Shown piece by piece: positions 1-8,652 of a DNA stretch of 64,000 bases. Numbering within the stretch: position 1 is the first letter of the stretch; each line of letters opens with the position of its first letter. The stretch is from Bradyrhizobium sp. 186 (GTDB taxonomy: Bacteria; Pseudomonadota; Alphaproteobacteria; Rhizobiales; Xanthobacteraceae): contig NZ_CP082164.1 in the NCBI RefSeq assembly GCF_023101685.1, positions 1,302,001 through 1,366,000 of the forward strand, read 5' to 3'. The translations under genes and the position numbers were made by a program. The notes below the pieces were generated by a model. That model was not told the origin of the DNA. It did not search any database and saw only the letters and a program-made list of their open reading frames with translations.

Positions 1-2
1 TT

Positions 3-883
3 GGCGGCGGACCGGCCGGACTAAGCGCTGCTCTGTTGCTGGGACGATGCCGTCGCGAGGTTCTTCTTTGCGATGACGGAAAGCCGCGCAACGGGGCCTC
101 GTGTGCCATCCATGGCCTGCACGGGCGGGAAGGTCGCTCTCCCTCCGTGTTCCTCTACGAAGCCCGCGATGAGCTCGCCCGCTATAAGTCCGTTTCGATC
201 CGCTCGACGCGGGTCCAGGATGTCCGGATCGCCGGTGACCGGTTCGCATTTGCTTGCACTGACGGAACCACGGGCCTCGCTTCCAGGGTTCTTCTAGCAA
301 CCGGTATCGTGGACGAACTTCCTGAAATCTCCGGGATCGAGGCCCTTTACGGTGTCTCGGTCCATCACTGCCTCTATTGCGACGGCTTCGAATATTTCGG
401 CAAACCGGTGGCTGCATTGGGCAAAGGGACAAGGGCGCCGACCTTGCCCTCATGATGAAGCACTGGATGGTGGATGTCGTGGCCTGCAGCGATGGCATCA
501 AGGTCAGCAGACCTGCGGCGCGTAGGCTAGAACGACACGGAATCCCGCTGCGGACCGAGCCCATCGTCGCGTTCGAAGGCACGGACGGCGTGCTCTCAAA
601 AATCAGGTTTGAAAGCGGAACGGACCTCGACCGCGAGGGTCTGTTCTTCTCGACCGGTTGCCAGCAGGCGTCCGATCTCTCCCAGCGCCTCCGGTGCAAA
701 CGCGATGAAAAGGGCGGCGTGGTGACGGATCCGGCAACTGAGGAAACCAGCGTGCCCGGAGTGTATGTAGCCGGCGACGTATCGCGTGACGTTCTCCTCG
801 TTGCCGTCGCCATTGCTGAGGGGGCTAAAGCTGCGGCGGCGATCAACAAGGCCTTCCTCCGGCGCGACGGCTTCTGCGAGTGA
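3..883 (+). pseudogene. NAD(P)/FAD-dependent oxidoreductase (thioredoxin-reductase-like), 5'-partial, frameshifted
   Basis: The reading frame is open from the window edge. It begins with the FAD-binding Rossmann motif GGGPAGLS, so the true start lies upstream. A CLYCDGFEY motif in the middle marks the pyridine-nucleotide disulfide oxidoreductase fold of the thioredoxin reductase type. The second half carries the late FAD motif GVYVAGDVS and ends at 883. The two halves are in different frames. Restoring one G in the GGG run at 426-428 joins AALGKG directly to DKGADLALMMK, the expected continuation. As written, the upstream frame stops near 455. The substrate cannot be deduced. This is either a real inactivating one-base deletion or a base-calling error in a short G run. 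Confidence 0.8.
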
Positions 884-941
884 CCGTTCCTCAAGGGTCT
901 GAGGAGGTCGTCGGTGCCAAAAGGGTAGTTGAGGGACCGAG

Positions 942-1196
942 CTACCGCGCTTCCTTCTCGGCCTTGGGAAGCCAGCGCCACACACCAAGCGCGTTGATCA
1001 GCAGCAGAACGGCATTTTGAATGACAAGCGACGTCTTGCGTTCGAGCCAGCCGTCGGCCATCCATGCGATGGCTGCGACAGTGAAAATCACAAAGCCCGC
1101 GACGGTTACGCGCGCATTCCAGTTGGCGGCGACGAGCGCAGCCGCGACGACCGTCGTGGCGGCTGCGAATGCTCTCAAGATCGCAAGTTCGTCCAT
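942..1196 (-). CDS. small hydrophobic membrane protein, unknown function
   Basis: An 84-residue protein with hydrophobic stretches at about residues 8-24, 30-48 and 55-73, so probably two or three membrane passes. The C-terminus is short and charged (PKAEKEAR). The ATG start opens MDELAILRAF. I recognise no catalytic motif and no assigned family. It is convergent with the oxidoreductase remnant on its left. Its right neighbour on the same strand, the manganese catalase, ends more than 450 bases away, so it is probably transcribed alone. Hydrophobic patterning and plausible codon use support a real gene. Confidence 0.55.
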   Translation of the reverse strand: MDELAILRAFAAATTVVAAALVAANWNARVTVAGFVIFTVAAIAWMADGWLERKTSLVIQNAVLLLINALGVWRWLPKAEKEAR

Positions 1197-1659
1197 CTGC
1201 CCGCTTTCACAGCCGTACGATGTTATGGGCTCGTATGACCATTTCGTCCTGGGACAATTCCTGTTCGAGGGCTTGCGCGCGTCGTTCCAGTAAGCTCGCC
1301 GTTCGGTTATGACCTCGATGACCGCGATCGGGTCGCGCGGGGTCTCGCCGCTGTTTCGCCACAGACCTTGGCCCGGGCCCGCACGAAGCTAATCGCTCCG
1401 CCGAACGAATTGGTCCGCTCACAATCACACCTCGTCGAGATATTCCTCCCCAAGGAAACAGGGGACGGCCGTCCTATCGGACAAGGTTGAGGGTCGCGGC
1501 CGGGATCTCCTTTCAAAATGGGACACGATAGTCGCTGTATCAGCTCATGAGCGAACTCAGGCCAGATCGTCAAACCATGTCCAGCGTTCGACGGCTGGAC
1601 GTTGCCAGTCGTCGAGGCCGGTCTTGATTTCATTCCTGCACTGCGGTGGCTCATTCAGC
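1197..1659. other. intergenic stretch without a convincing gene
   Basis: Short open frames occur on the minus strand (about 1207-1428 and 1307-1654). Their translations are rich in Arg, Pro and Ser and show no domain or ribosome-binding site. I see no RNA gene or repeat here. Confidence 0.5.
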
Positions 1660-2922
1660 CTATTCGATTGCAGCCGGCATCTTTGCGACCGACATCAGGG
1701 AACGCGCCACCTGGTTCAACAACTGGTCGGCATTCTCCTCTTCGGCCAGCGACTTCGAGAGCAGCGCGACGATGGCACTATGACGAAGCTGCTGGGCGAG
1801 ATTGCGCGAGGTGGTGTACCCGGCAATCTCGTAATGCTCGACCCGCTGAGCGGCACCGATCAGCGCCAGATCGGCGGCGGCATCTTCCTTCTTTTCGCCT
1901 TCGGACATGATTTCTTGCCCTTCCTCGACCAGGCCCATCATGCCCTTGCACGGCTTGGCGCGGGCGGATTTGCCGAGTAGCTCGAAACATTCGTTTATGC
2001 GCTCGATCTGGTTTTCCGTCTCCACCAGATGCTGCTCGAACAGTTCGCGCAACTGATCGAAGCGGGCGGCCTCCGCCATCTTCGGCAAGGCTTTCGTCAG
2101 TTGCTTCTCGGCATGAAGGATGTCGCGAAGCTCGTCGAGCAACAGCTCGCCAAGGCCGGCCTCGTCCGTGGGCGGCGAGCTTTCCGTCACGATCGCGGTT
2201 CCCGGGCCGGGTTCTCCCGCCTGGATGGCCGGGGATTCCGTGAAGACCAAGTCGCTGCCTTCGTTCCACGGCCCGCGCGTGTCGATCTCGCCATAGTCGC
2301 CGCTGCCCGTGGAATCGTTGAAGAACTGATTGACTAGTCCGGGTGTCGGGGCGATCCGGCCGATGCTGAAAGCAGGCTTGCCCATGCTCTCAAGCGCCAG
2401 CGAGAAGGCTTTCATATGCGTGATTTCGCGGGTCATCAGGAACTGCAAAGCGTCCTTGGTGCCGGCGTCGTCGCAGAAATTGATCAGCTGTTCATAGACG
2501 ATCTTGGCCCTTGCCTCGGCGGCGATGTTGCTGCGCAGGTCGACGTCGAGTTCTCCGGTGATCTTCAGATAGTCGGCGGTCCAGGCATTGCCCTGCGAGT
2601 TGAACAGGTTCACTCCGCCGCCGCCGGCGATCGCGATCAGCGGATCGGCTTCGGCGGCCTCGCGGTCGAACTTCATCGGCTTGAGGTGCATACGGGCGAG
2701 GGTGCCCACAATCTCCAGATGGCTCAATTCTTCGGTGCCGATGTCCATCAGCAGATCCTTGCGATCCGGATCCTCACAATTCAGGCCCTGTATCGAATAC
2801 TGCATCGCGGCGGCGAGTTCGCCGTTGGCGCCTCCAAACTGTTCGAGAAGCATATTGCCGAAACGGGGCTCCGGCTCGTCGACGCGGACGGTGAACATCA
2901 GCTTCTTGACGTGGTGATACAT
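1660..2922 (-). CDS. manganese catalase fused to a DUF892 (YciF-like ferritin) domain
   Basis: A 420-residue protein. Residues 1 to about 290 are a complete manganese catalase, which disproportionates hydrogen peroxide at a di-manganese centre. It starts with the family signature MYHHVKKLMFTVRVDEPEPR. Candidate metal ligands are Glu35, Glu65 and His68, with further Glu and His in YEQLINF and TREITHMKAF. After a linker of about 40 residues, a second four-helix domain of the DUF892 type begins at LLLDELRDILHAEKQL and runs to the end. I chose the ATG at 2922 over upstream starts because MYHH is the conserved N-terminus and GAGG sits six bases before it. It is divergent from the PAP2 gene. Fused forms of this type are, to my knowledge, found in rhizobia, and a role in general stress is likely. 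Confidence 0.9.
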   Translation of the reverse strand: MYHHVKKLMFTVRVDEPEPRFGNMLLEQFGGANGELAAAMQYSIQGLNCEDPDRKDLLMDIGTEELSHLEIVGTLARMHLKPMKFDREAAEADPLIAIAGGGGVNLFNSQGNAWTADYLKITGELDVDLRSNIAAEARAKIVYEQLINFCDDAGTKDALQFLMTREITHMKAFSLALESMGKPAFSIGRIAPTPGLVNQFFNDSTGSGDYGEIDTRGPWNEGSDLVFTESPAIQAGEPGPGTAIVTESSPPTDEAGLGELLLDELRDILHAEKQLTKALPKMAEAARFDQLRELFEQHLVETENQIERINECFELLGKSARAKPCKGMMGLVEEGQEIMSEGEKKEDAAADLALIGAAQRVEHYEIAGYTTSRNLAQQLRHSAIVALLSKSLAEEENADQLLNQVARSLMSVAKMPAAIE

Positions 2923-2957
2923 GGGAGACCTCGAATGCGAGCGGGGGATCGATTGCG

Positions 2958-2982
2958 AACCAGACGCGGAGAGGTTTGTTCC
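2958..2982 (-). promoter_or_regulatory. putative EcfG (general stress sigma factor) promoter for the catalase
   Basis: Reading the minus strand, GGAAC is followed after 16 bases by GGTT. This closely fits the alphaproteobacterial sigma-EcfG consensus (GGAAC, about 16-17 bases, CGTT). It ends 36 bases before the catalase start codon. Assignment is by motif only. Confidence 0.5.
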
Positions 2983-3100
2983 TACGGCGGTATAGGATTC
3001 GACGCTTCGAGAGCGCGCCTGCATCGGGAGCCGCATAAGAACTTTGAGGCTGTCCGCGCGTTGAAAAAGGTACCCGCCCTTTACCGGATCCCAGGGAGCC

Positions 3101-3718
3101 ATGTTCACCGCAACTCATCGCCTCAATCGTCGCAACTTTCCGATCTCCGTCCGGCCGACCGAAGCGGACGTCGCCATCGCCCGCGGAATCGCGCGCCACA
3201 CGGCTCCAGCTCCGGAGGAAGTGGCACGCGCCCTGACCTGGGGCGCCGATGAAAAAATCCTTTTGGTTCTGGCCACGGCCGGCTGGGTTTTCTCTCGCGG
3301 CCGCAGCGAACCGTTGCAGCGGGCGGGCAACCACGCGCTGCTGGTGACGGCCGCAGCGTCCCTGCTGCCGCACGTGCTGAAGTCGCTGTTCAATCAGACC
3401 CGCCCGGACCGCAGGACGGTGGTCGGGCACATCCACGACGTCTCGTTCTCCGGAAAGCGCCAGGATGCCTTTCCCTCCGGACATGCGCTGCACATGGGCG
3501 CTTTGGCGTCAGCAGCGGGCGCCTTGCCGCCTGGGCCGCGACGGACGGTCCGCGCGCTCGCGGTAGGAATCTCGCTGACGCGCATCGTGGTTCTGGCGCA
3601 CTGGGCGAACGACGTCGTCGCGGGTTTCGCGCTCGGAGCAGTGCTCGAACGCCTGCTGAGGCTATGGACGGGTTATCCCATCGCCTGTTCAAAGGAGATC
3701 GATCATGCCGACACTTGA
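3101..3718 (+). CDS. PAP2-family phosphatase
   Basis: A 205-residue membrane-associated acid phosphatase of the PAP2 type, which removes phosphate from lipid phosphates or related substrates. The three signature motifs are present in order: KSLFNQTRPDR (about residues 90-100), FPSGHALHM (about 124-132) and SLTRIVVLAHWANDV (about 152-166). Hydrophobic segments between them fit membrane passes. It overlaps the downstream cupin gene by 14 bases, which suggests one transcript. It diverges from the manganese catalase. The physiological substrate cannot be read from the sequence. Confidence 0.85.
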   Translation: MFTATHRLNRRNFPISVRPTEADVAIARGIARHTAPAPEEVARALTWGADEKILLVLATAGWVFSRGRSEPLQRAGNHALLVTAAASLLPHVLKSLFNQTRPDRRTVVGHIHDVSFSGKRQDAFPSGHALHMGALASAAGALPPGPRRTVRALAVGISLTRIVVLAHWANDVVAGFALGAVLERLLRLWTGYPIACSKEIDHADT

Positions 3719-4310
3719 GGACGTGAAAGGGTATGCGGAGCGCGCCACCGGCCTCCGGCGACCAGGTAAGGGCAAAGCCTCGGATCTCGCCCGGTTGCGC
3801 AAGCCTCACACGGTTCGCTCCAAGGACGACGGTCTCGTTCCCAATCATCCGCGATGGCCGCTGCTCATCTATCGGGGCGCCGTTGATCTCGACGAGGGGC
3901 ACGATCCGGCGGCGGTGATCGAGGATCTCTTCGAAGCGAACGGCTGGGGCGACACCTGGCGCGACGGCATCTACGACTACGTGCACTACCACTCGCGGAT
4001 CCATGAGGTGCTCGGCGTCGCCCGTGGCAAAGGGCGCGTCCGCTTCGGCGGGAAGAAGGGCAGGATCTTCACGCTCAAGGCCGGGGACATCGTGGTTCTG
4101 CCTGCCGGCACGGGCCATCAGTGCCTCTCGGCGGACAACGACTTTCTGGTCGTCGGCGCCTACCCGCCGGCCGGCACCTACGACGAATGCACCACGGTGG
4201 AAGATCGGCCGCGGGCGTTGAAGACAATTCCGAAGGTGCCGGTGCCGCGCAAGGATCCGGTCTATGGGTCCGGTGGACCGGCCTTGAAGCTCTGGAAGAA
4301 GGCCAAATGA
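3705..4310 (+). CDS. cupin-domain protein (YjlB-like)
   Basis: A 201-residue cytosolic protein with a single cupin barrel. The first cupin motif is visible as VHYHSRIHEVLGVARGKG (His-X-His, later Glu). The second is around GDIVVLPAGTGHQC, giving the metal-binding histidines. The N-terminus (residues 1-50) contains NHPRWPLLIYRGAVDL, typical of the YjlB subgroup. Gene order PAP2-cupin-DUF3147 with overlapping ends points to an operon. The start ATG at 3705 is preceded by AAAGGAGAT, a strong ribosome-binding site. The reaction is unknown. Confidence 0.8.
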   Translation: MPTLEDVKGYAERATGLRRPGKGKASDLARLRKPHTVRSKDDGLVPNHPRWPLLIYRGAVDLDEGHDPAAVIEDLFEANGWGDTWRDGIYDYVHYHSRIHEVLGVARGKGRVRFGGKKGRIFTLKAGDIVVLPAGTGHQCLSADNDFLVVGAYPPAGTYDECTTVEDRPRALKTIPKVPVPRKDPVYGSGGPALKLWKKAK

Positions 4311-4929
4311 GCGAGTACGTCGTCCGCTTTCTTATCGGAGGCGCCGTGGTGTCGGTCTTGCGATGCTCGGAGACGTCCTGAAGCCGAAGAGCTTCGCCGG
4401 CCTGTTCGGAGCCGCCCCTTCCGTCGCGCTCGCCACCCTCGGAATCGCAATCTATCAGCACGGCGCCGGTTATGCCGCCATCCAGGGCGGGTGGATGATG
4501 GCCGGCGCCGTCGCGCTCGCCCTCTACAGCGTCATCGTCTGTCATCTGCTCGTCCGCGCACGGCTGCGGGCCTTGCCCGCCACCAGTCATGACGCCAATC
4601 CGCGTCTCGCCGTCCTCGCTCAAGGCCGCTGGTATGAATATCTCATCCGTTTCGCGCTCGGCGGCGGAGCGACCGTCTTCACTGGCCTGATCAGCAGCCG
4701 TTACGGAGCGGCCGTCGGCGGCCTCTTTCTGGCGCTGCCCGCCATCTTTTGCGCCAGCGCTTCGCTGATCGAAAAGCACGAGATCCGACGGAAACGGGAG
4801 GCAGGCCTGTCAGGCGAGCGCCGCGGAAAAATGGCTGCTGCGCTCGACTCCGCCGGCGCCGCTTGGGGATCGCCCAGCGTGTTACCGCGCGGCCGTCGGC
4901 AGGGTGCCCAAGCGTGTGGCGTCGGGTAG
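4307..4929 (+). pseudogene. DUF3147-family membrane protein, frameshifted
   Basis: The start codon overlaps the cupin stop (ATGA). The first 16 or so residues, MSEYVVRFLIGGAVVS, then fall out of frame. The continuation LGDVLKPKSFAGLFGAAPS is found in another frame from 4363 onward. Adding one base near 4356-4360 joins them. The protein has two similar membrane halves: the first, and a second beginning WYEYLIRFALGGGATVF, followed by the conserved tail SASLIEKHEIRRKREAGL. The C-terminus after GAAWGS also looks altered. The duplicated layout suggests a fusion of two DUF3147 units. Probably non-functional as written. Confidence 0.7.
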
Positions 4930-5069
4930 GGGGCATGGCGCCACCCAAGCGGCAAAGTAGCTCTCGCAAAAATCCCTCGCGGGTCGCACGTGCATGTGGA
5001 AAACCCTTGCGGGTGGGCTTCCGAGGGCTGAGCGGATATCGGTCAGGTCGAGGTCGAGAGTCTGCTGTT

Positions 5070-5296
5070 GATCGATTCTGTTGAAAAACTCCTCTCCGGT
5101 GATCGGACCAATTTTCTAAGAGCCGCTGGTGCGCTTGGCGTTTTGGGACGTGGGGGATCACTCAGACTTGAGCCGCTTCATCCAGCGACCTTCCTACGTG
5201 CTGTAAGTGGGCATCGCCCGGCGAAGTCAAAGATCAGCCGTTTCTTCGGGGAATTTTGCTGAGAGGGCATTTTAGACTTTTTCAACACAATCGATC
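5070..5296. mobile_element. MITE-like element with 22-bp terminal inverted repeats
   Basis: Positions 5070-5091 and the reverse complement of 5275-5296 match at 20 of 22 bases (core TGTTGAAAAA). About 180 bases without a transposase lie between them. This is the structure of a miniature inverted-repeat element or an internally deleted IS. The parent family is not clear. The stretch from 4930 to the left end holds nothing else recognisable. Confidence 0.65.
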
Positions 5297-5315
5297 CAAA
5301 GCGGACATCAATGCG

Positions 5316-5507
5316 TCAAACAGAACCGGGAAAATAGGAACATGGACGTGTGACACTCAGGTTGGAGAGCCAACTAGGAGCACCCAGGTAAGACATTCGG
5401 GCGCTGACCCCTTGGGCTCGAGCGGCAGCAATGCTCTCGAATTCCTCGCCGGTTTGGTCGACGGTAATGAGCTCCGCTTCATGGTAGTCGAAATGGTATC
5501 GAGCCAT
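5316..5507 (-). CDS. DUF6894-like small protein, possibly truncated
   Basis: A 63-residue protein starting MARYHFDYHEAELITVDQTGEEF, the pattern of DUF6894 (aromatic N-terminus, acidic middle, Ala-rich helix AAARAQG). The family is usually around 75-80 residues, and the part after AARAQGVSARM does not look like the usual ending. The gene may therefore be damaged near its 3' end. A second, normal member lies at 9311. No clear ribosome-binding site is visible. Function unknown. Confidence 0.5.
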   Translation of the reverse strand: MARYHFDYHEAELITVDQTGEEFESIAAARAQGVSARMSYLGAPSWLSNLSVTRPCSYFPGSV

Positions 5508-5513
5508 GCCGGC

Positions 5514-6293
5514 CTAAATCAGTCCCGGTGGAGACGTTCCAAAAAAGCCCAAGCCAGCTTTGCCGAGCTTTGATCCTCCGCACGGGTTCAGCTCATGAAG
5601 ATATTCAGGGCTGAACTCGGCTACATCTTGAAGTTCCTGTGGGCGGAGCAGAGTCAGGTTTTGGTTCTGCCATTCAATGAGACCCTCACGCCTGAGTTCC
5701 TGGATCGTCCTGTTCACGTGAACTATTGAAAGCCCACATGCATCGGCAACATCTTGCTGCGTGAGCGGAAGTCGGAAGCTGAGGTTGTCTACCAGCCCAA
5801 CGAATTCCATGCGGGTGGCAAGCTCGCAAAGAAGATGCGCGACCCTACCCAAGGCATGGCGCGATCCAAGATTCTGAACCCACTCGCGATAGATGGCAGC
5901 GTGTATCAGCGTCTCGCGCCAAAAAGCGTGCGTAAGCCCGCAAGACTCCTTCATCATCTCTCTAAGAGATGAATGGGGCACAGACGCTATCGTCGAAGAG
6001 CCCACGCTGCAAAGGTCGCAATCCGCCACCGGCAAATGCAGGGAAGGCAAGTCGGGCATGTCCCCCGCCAGGTAAAACGACGAGATCTGATTTCGAGCAT
6101 TCACTACTCTTTGCCGAGCTAGAAAGCCGCTCATCACAACGATGCAGCTGCTAAGCTTCTCTCCCTCGCGCACCACGTATTCGCCACGGCCCAGGGATCT
6201 CACCTTATATGGCATGCGCCTGAGCCTAACCTGATCTTGTTCAGATAGACCGACCACCGCGCGTAGGCGCGCTATTAGCTTCTGATGCGGCAT
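5514..6293 (-). CDS. Crp/Fnr-family transcriptional regulator
   Basis: A 259-residue regulator. Residues about 15-130 form the cyclic-nucleotide-binding-type beta-roll (GEYVVREGEKLSSCIVVMSGF). Residues about 175-220 form the winged helix-turn-helix: LTQQDVADACGLSIVHVNRT as the recognition region, then LRREGLIEW. There is no FNR-type N-terminal cysteine cluster, so it is unlikely to bind an iron-sulfur cluster. The C-terminal tail of about 40 residues beyond the HTH is longer than usual. It lies six bases upstream of the DUF6894-like gene on the same strand, so the two may be co-transcribed. Ligand and targets are unknown. Confidence 0.85.
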   Translation of the reverse strand: MPHQKLIARLRAVVGLSEQDQVRLRRMPYKVRSLGRGEYVVREGEKLSSCIVVMSGFLARQRVVNARNQISSFYLAGDMPDLPSLHLPVADCDLCSVGSSTIASVPHSSLREMMKESCGLTHAFWRETLIHAAIYREWVQNLGSRHALGRVAHLLCELATRMEFVGLVDNLSFRLPLTQQDVADACGLSIVHVNRTIQELRREGLIEWQNQNLTLLRPQELQDVAEFSPEYLHELNPCGGSKLGKAGLGFFGTSPPGLI

Positions 6294-6747
6294 TGGATGC
6301 TTCCCGTGCGATGCAGGCGGGAGCCCAATGGTCTCTCAGCCACCGACGCCTACGGACAATGCCTTGGCCAGTGATGGCATATTAACGCGCGCTAAAGGGC
6401 CCTGTTCCAGTTAAAAATCTGCGGTTCTTGAACCCGGAAATTGAGCTGGCACCCCGTGTCTTAGTTCGGTCATTGAAATCTCACTTGTTCCTTCGCATCC
6501 GGGCTAGCGGGTTCGGCGCGTTTTCTATGTTCGGCAGGTCGGAAAAGGCCGCCTCGACGCGGAGGCCGGTCCCAAATCAACCGCCCGTCGATTTTCTTCG
6601 GCTTGCTCCTACGCTTAGCGAACTGATGGGGACGCGCGTCGGTTCGATCGTGTCGGGTGGTCCGGCGCGCGGGCGCGCGTCGAGACCAGCCTTTCTTTTG
6701 TCGAAATTCGGGCACTAGTTTTGTTTTCTGAAAAAGGGAGAAGTTAA
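6294..6747. other. upstream region of the cold-shock gene
   Basis: No convincing protein gene. The last 30 bases are A/T-rich (around 6716-6736) and lead into the GGGAG ribosome-binding site of the cold-shock gene. They probably contain its long 5' leader, as is usual for this family. Confidence 0.4.
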
Positions 6748-6951
6748 GTGGCGATGGGGACCGTGAAGTGGTTCAACCCGACAAAGGGTTATGGATTTAT
6801 ACAGCCTGACAACGGCGGCAAGGACGTCTTTGTTCACATCTCGGCAGTTGAGAAAGCTGGTTTCACCTCTCTCGCCGAGGGGGCCAAGGTCAGCTTCGAC
6901 GTCGTGAACAATCGCGGTAAAGACTCGGCGGAAAATCTACGGATAGGTTGA
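6748..6951 (+). CDS. cspA: cold-shock protein (CspA family)
   Basis: A 67-residue single cold-shock domain, the usual family length. Both nucleic-acid-binding motifs are present: GYGFIQP (RNP1-like) and DVFVHIS (RNP2-like). I start it at GTG 6748, because GGGAG lies about eight bases upstream and MAMGTVKWF is the common rhizobial N-terminus. The ATG two codons later is the alternative. Expected role: single-stranded RNA/DNA chaperone. Rhizobia have many paralogues, so cold induction is not certain. Confidence 0.93.
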   Translation: MAMGTVKWFNPTKGYGFIQPDNGGKDVFVHISAVEKAGFTSLAEGAKVSFDVVNNRGKDSAENLRIG

Positions 6952-6985
6952 TATAGCACGGCCAGTCGCTACGAGCGCTCGCTAA

Positions 6986-7174
6986 TCATTGTTTGTTGTT
7001 GGCATTCGCCTCCGGTTCGACGGCCGGTTGATCGGTTTTAGGTACTGCGGGTTCTCGCACGCTATCTTTGGGCGCTTGTAGGTTTCTTTGGAACGCCCAT
7101 CCGATCAATCCCGCCAGCACGAGGACAACTACGGCGAGCATCAACCAGTGGGGGTATTTGATCCTGGAAAGCAT
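6986..7174 (-). CDS. small single-pass membrane protein
   Basis: A 62-residue protein with one hydrophobic segment at about residues 9-26 (HWLMLAVVVLVLAGLIGWAF). A polar, Pro/Glu-rich tail follows. The start ATG at 7174 is preceded by GCGGGAAC. An IS630 element sits only about 12 bases upstream and separates it from a co-oriented small membrane gene (8653-8856). Without the IS, the stop codon of that gene would be 11 bases before this start, so the two were once an operon. Function unknown. Confidence 0.5.
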   Translation of the reverse strand: MLSRIKYPHWLMLAVVVLVLAGLIGWAFQRNLQAPKDSVREPAVPKTDQPAVEPEANANNKQ

Positions 7175-7196
7175 CGCTGTTCCCGCTAATGGTTCA

Positions 7197-8325
7197 TCAC
7201 AGTGATTTTGAGTCTTTGGGGGTGGCTGGATAGGCGCGGCCGAGTTTGGCGCGGGCTTTATCTGTTGTGAACATCCATTTGATGCGGGCTCGGATTTTAT
7301 TCCGTCTCTTTTGCCATGCTGCGATCTCGTTTCGGAGCCTTTTGGGATCGTCGATGCGGCGGCCGAGACACTGGCGCTGTAGCACGCTGATCTCGCACTC
7401 GACCATATTGAGCCAACTGGCGTGCTTCGGGGTGAAGTGGAATTCGAGGCGGCGCAGGATGCGCCGGGCCTCGGCGGGCGCGAAGGCCTCATACAGCGCC
7501 CCAGGCTTATGGATCGACAAATTGTCCTGCACGACACGGATGCAGGCGGCGTCGGGATAATGGACGTCGACGAGATCACGCATGCAGTGGGCGTAGTCCA
7601 CGGCGGCGCGGCGGTCGGTGACCTTGACGTCGCGCCAGCCCCGATGTGGATCGAAGGTGACGAAGAGATTGGCGGTGCCGTTGCGGCGATACTCGTAATC
7701 GTAGCGCTCGCGCTGTCCCGGTTGGGCCGGGATCGGCTGGCGCACCTCGCCGGTCAGCTGGATGGGAGTCTCGTCGAAGCAGACCAGCGGCCGGGCGCGA
7801 TTCTGCGTCTCGGCGTAGAGGTCGAGCACTCTCCATGCGGGCAAAGTATTCGCCGTCGACATGGGGAATGCACCACACGTCCCTGCGCCACGGCTTGAGG
7901 TCGTTCTCGGCCAGCCGGCGACGCACGGTCTCGCCCAACAGGCTGTTGTGATCGGTGAGCTTGACCATCGTGTCGGCCAACAGCGTCAGCGTCCAGCGTT
8001 TGCAGCCGGCGGGCGGCTTGGCGCATGCGGTCGCCACCAGCAGGGCTTCCTCCTTGCCGGTCAGCTTGCGCTCAGCGCCCGGACGCGGCTCCTCGCTCAA
8101 GGCTCGCTCCAGATTGCCTTCCACGAAGCGGCGCTTGGTCCGGCCGACGGTGGAGAGGCTGACACTCACGGTCCGGGCAATCTCCTCGTCGCGGCAGCCT
8201 CCATCGGCCGCCAGCAAAATCTGCGCCCGCTTAAGCTTGCGGGCGGCGTGCTTGCCGCCGCCGAGCATCGCCGTCAGTTCGTTGCGCTCGGCTTGGCTCA
8301 ATTCGACCCGATAACGTACATTCAT
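7197..8325 (-). pseudogene. IS630 transposase, in two frames
   Basis: Transposase with an N-terminal helix-turn-helix (DEEIARTVSVSLSTVGRTKR) and a C-terminal DDE domain: CFDETP for the first acid, VQDNLSIHK for the second, SWLNMVE for the Glu. The two parts are in different frames and join around 7845-7850. There YFARME is followed by VLDLYAETQ after one surplus base (or two missing). The start ATG 8325 has a perfect AGGAGG upstream. Some IS630 elements make their transposase by programmed frameshifting, so this may be regulated rather than dead. No obvious slippery run is present at the junction, so decay is my preferred reading. Confidence 0.75.
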
Positions 8326-8363
8326 GCTTTGCCTCCTTGTCGGAGGCCGGGACGAATCCAACG

Positions 8364-8645
8364 ATGAGTCAAAAATCAGGCGCGCGCTTCACCGAGAAGC
8401 AGGGTTATTACCTGGCTTTCATCCATACCTACGCCCACATGTTCGGACGTCCACCCGCCGAAGCCGACATCCAGCGCCACTTCCGCGTCAGCCCGCCTTC
8501 GGTCCACCAGATGATCGTCACCCTCGAACGAAACGGCTTCATCCGACGTCAACCTGGCGTCCCCAGAAGCATCGAAATCCTCGTGCCGCCGGAAAGCTTG
8601 CCGATCCTCGAATGGCTCGGTATCAAAACGTCGAAATCACTGTGA
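8364..8645 (+). CDS. LexA-like winged-helix protein, IS630 passenger
   Basis: A 93-residue protein beginning MSQKSGARFTEKQGYYLAFI. It resembles the N-terminal DNA-binding domain of LexA: helix QGYYLAFIHTYA, then PPAEADIQRHFRVSPPSVHQ as the recognition helix, then LERNGFIRR as the wing. There is no autoprotease domain. It lies entirely inside the IS630 inverted repeats, transcribed away from the transposase, with its stop codon within the right repeat. It may control transposition or its own expression. Similar small proteins accompany IS630 copies in bradyrhizobia as far as I recall. Confidence 0.7.
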   Translation: MSQKSGARFTEKQGYYLAFIHTYAHMFGRPPAEADIQRHFRVSPPSVHQMIVTLERNGFIRRQPGVPRSIEILVPPESLPILEWLGIKTSKSL

Positions 8646-8652
8646 TGAACCA

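Noticed and set aside
2416..3252. A 278-codon plus-strand frame across the catalase gene
   Set aside because: Shadow of the catalase codons on the other strand; ends in Arg/Ser-rich sequence.
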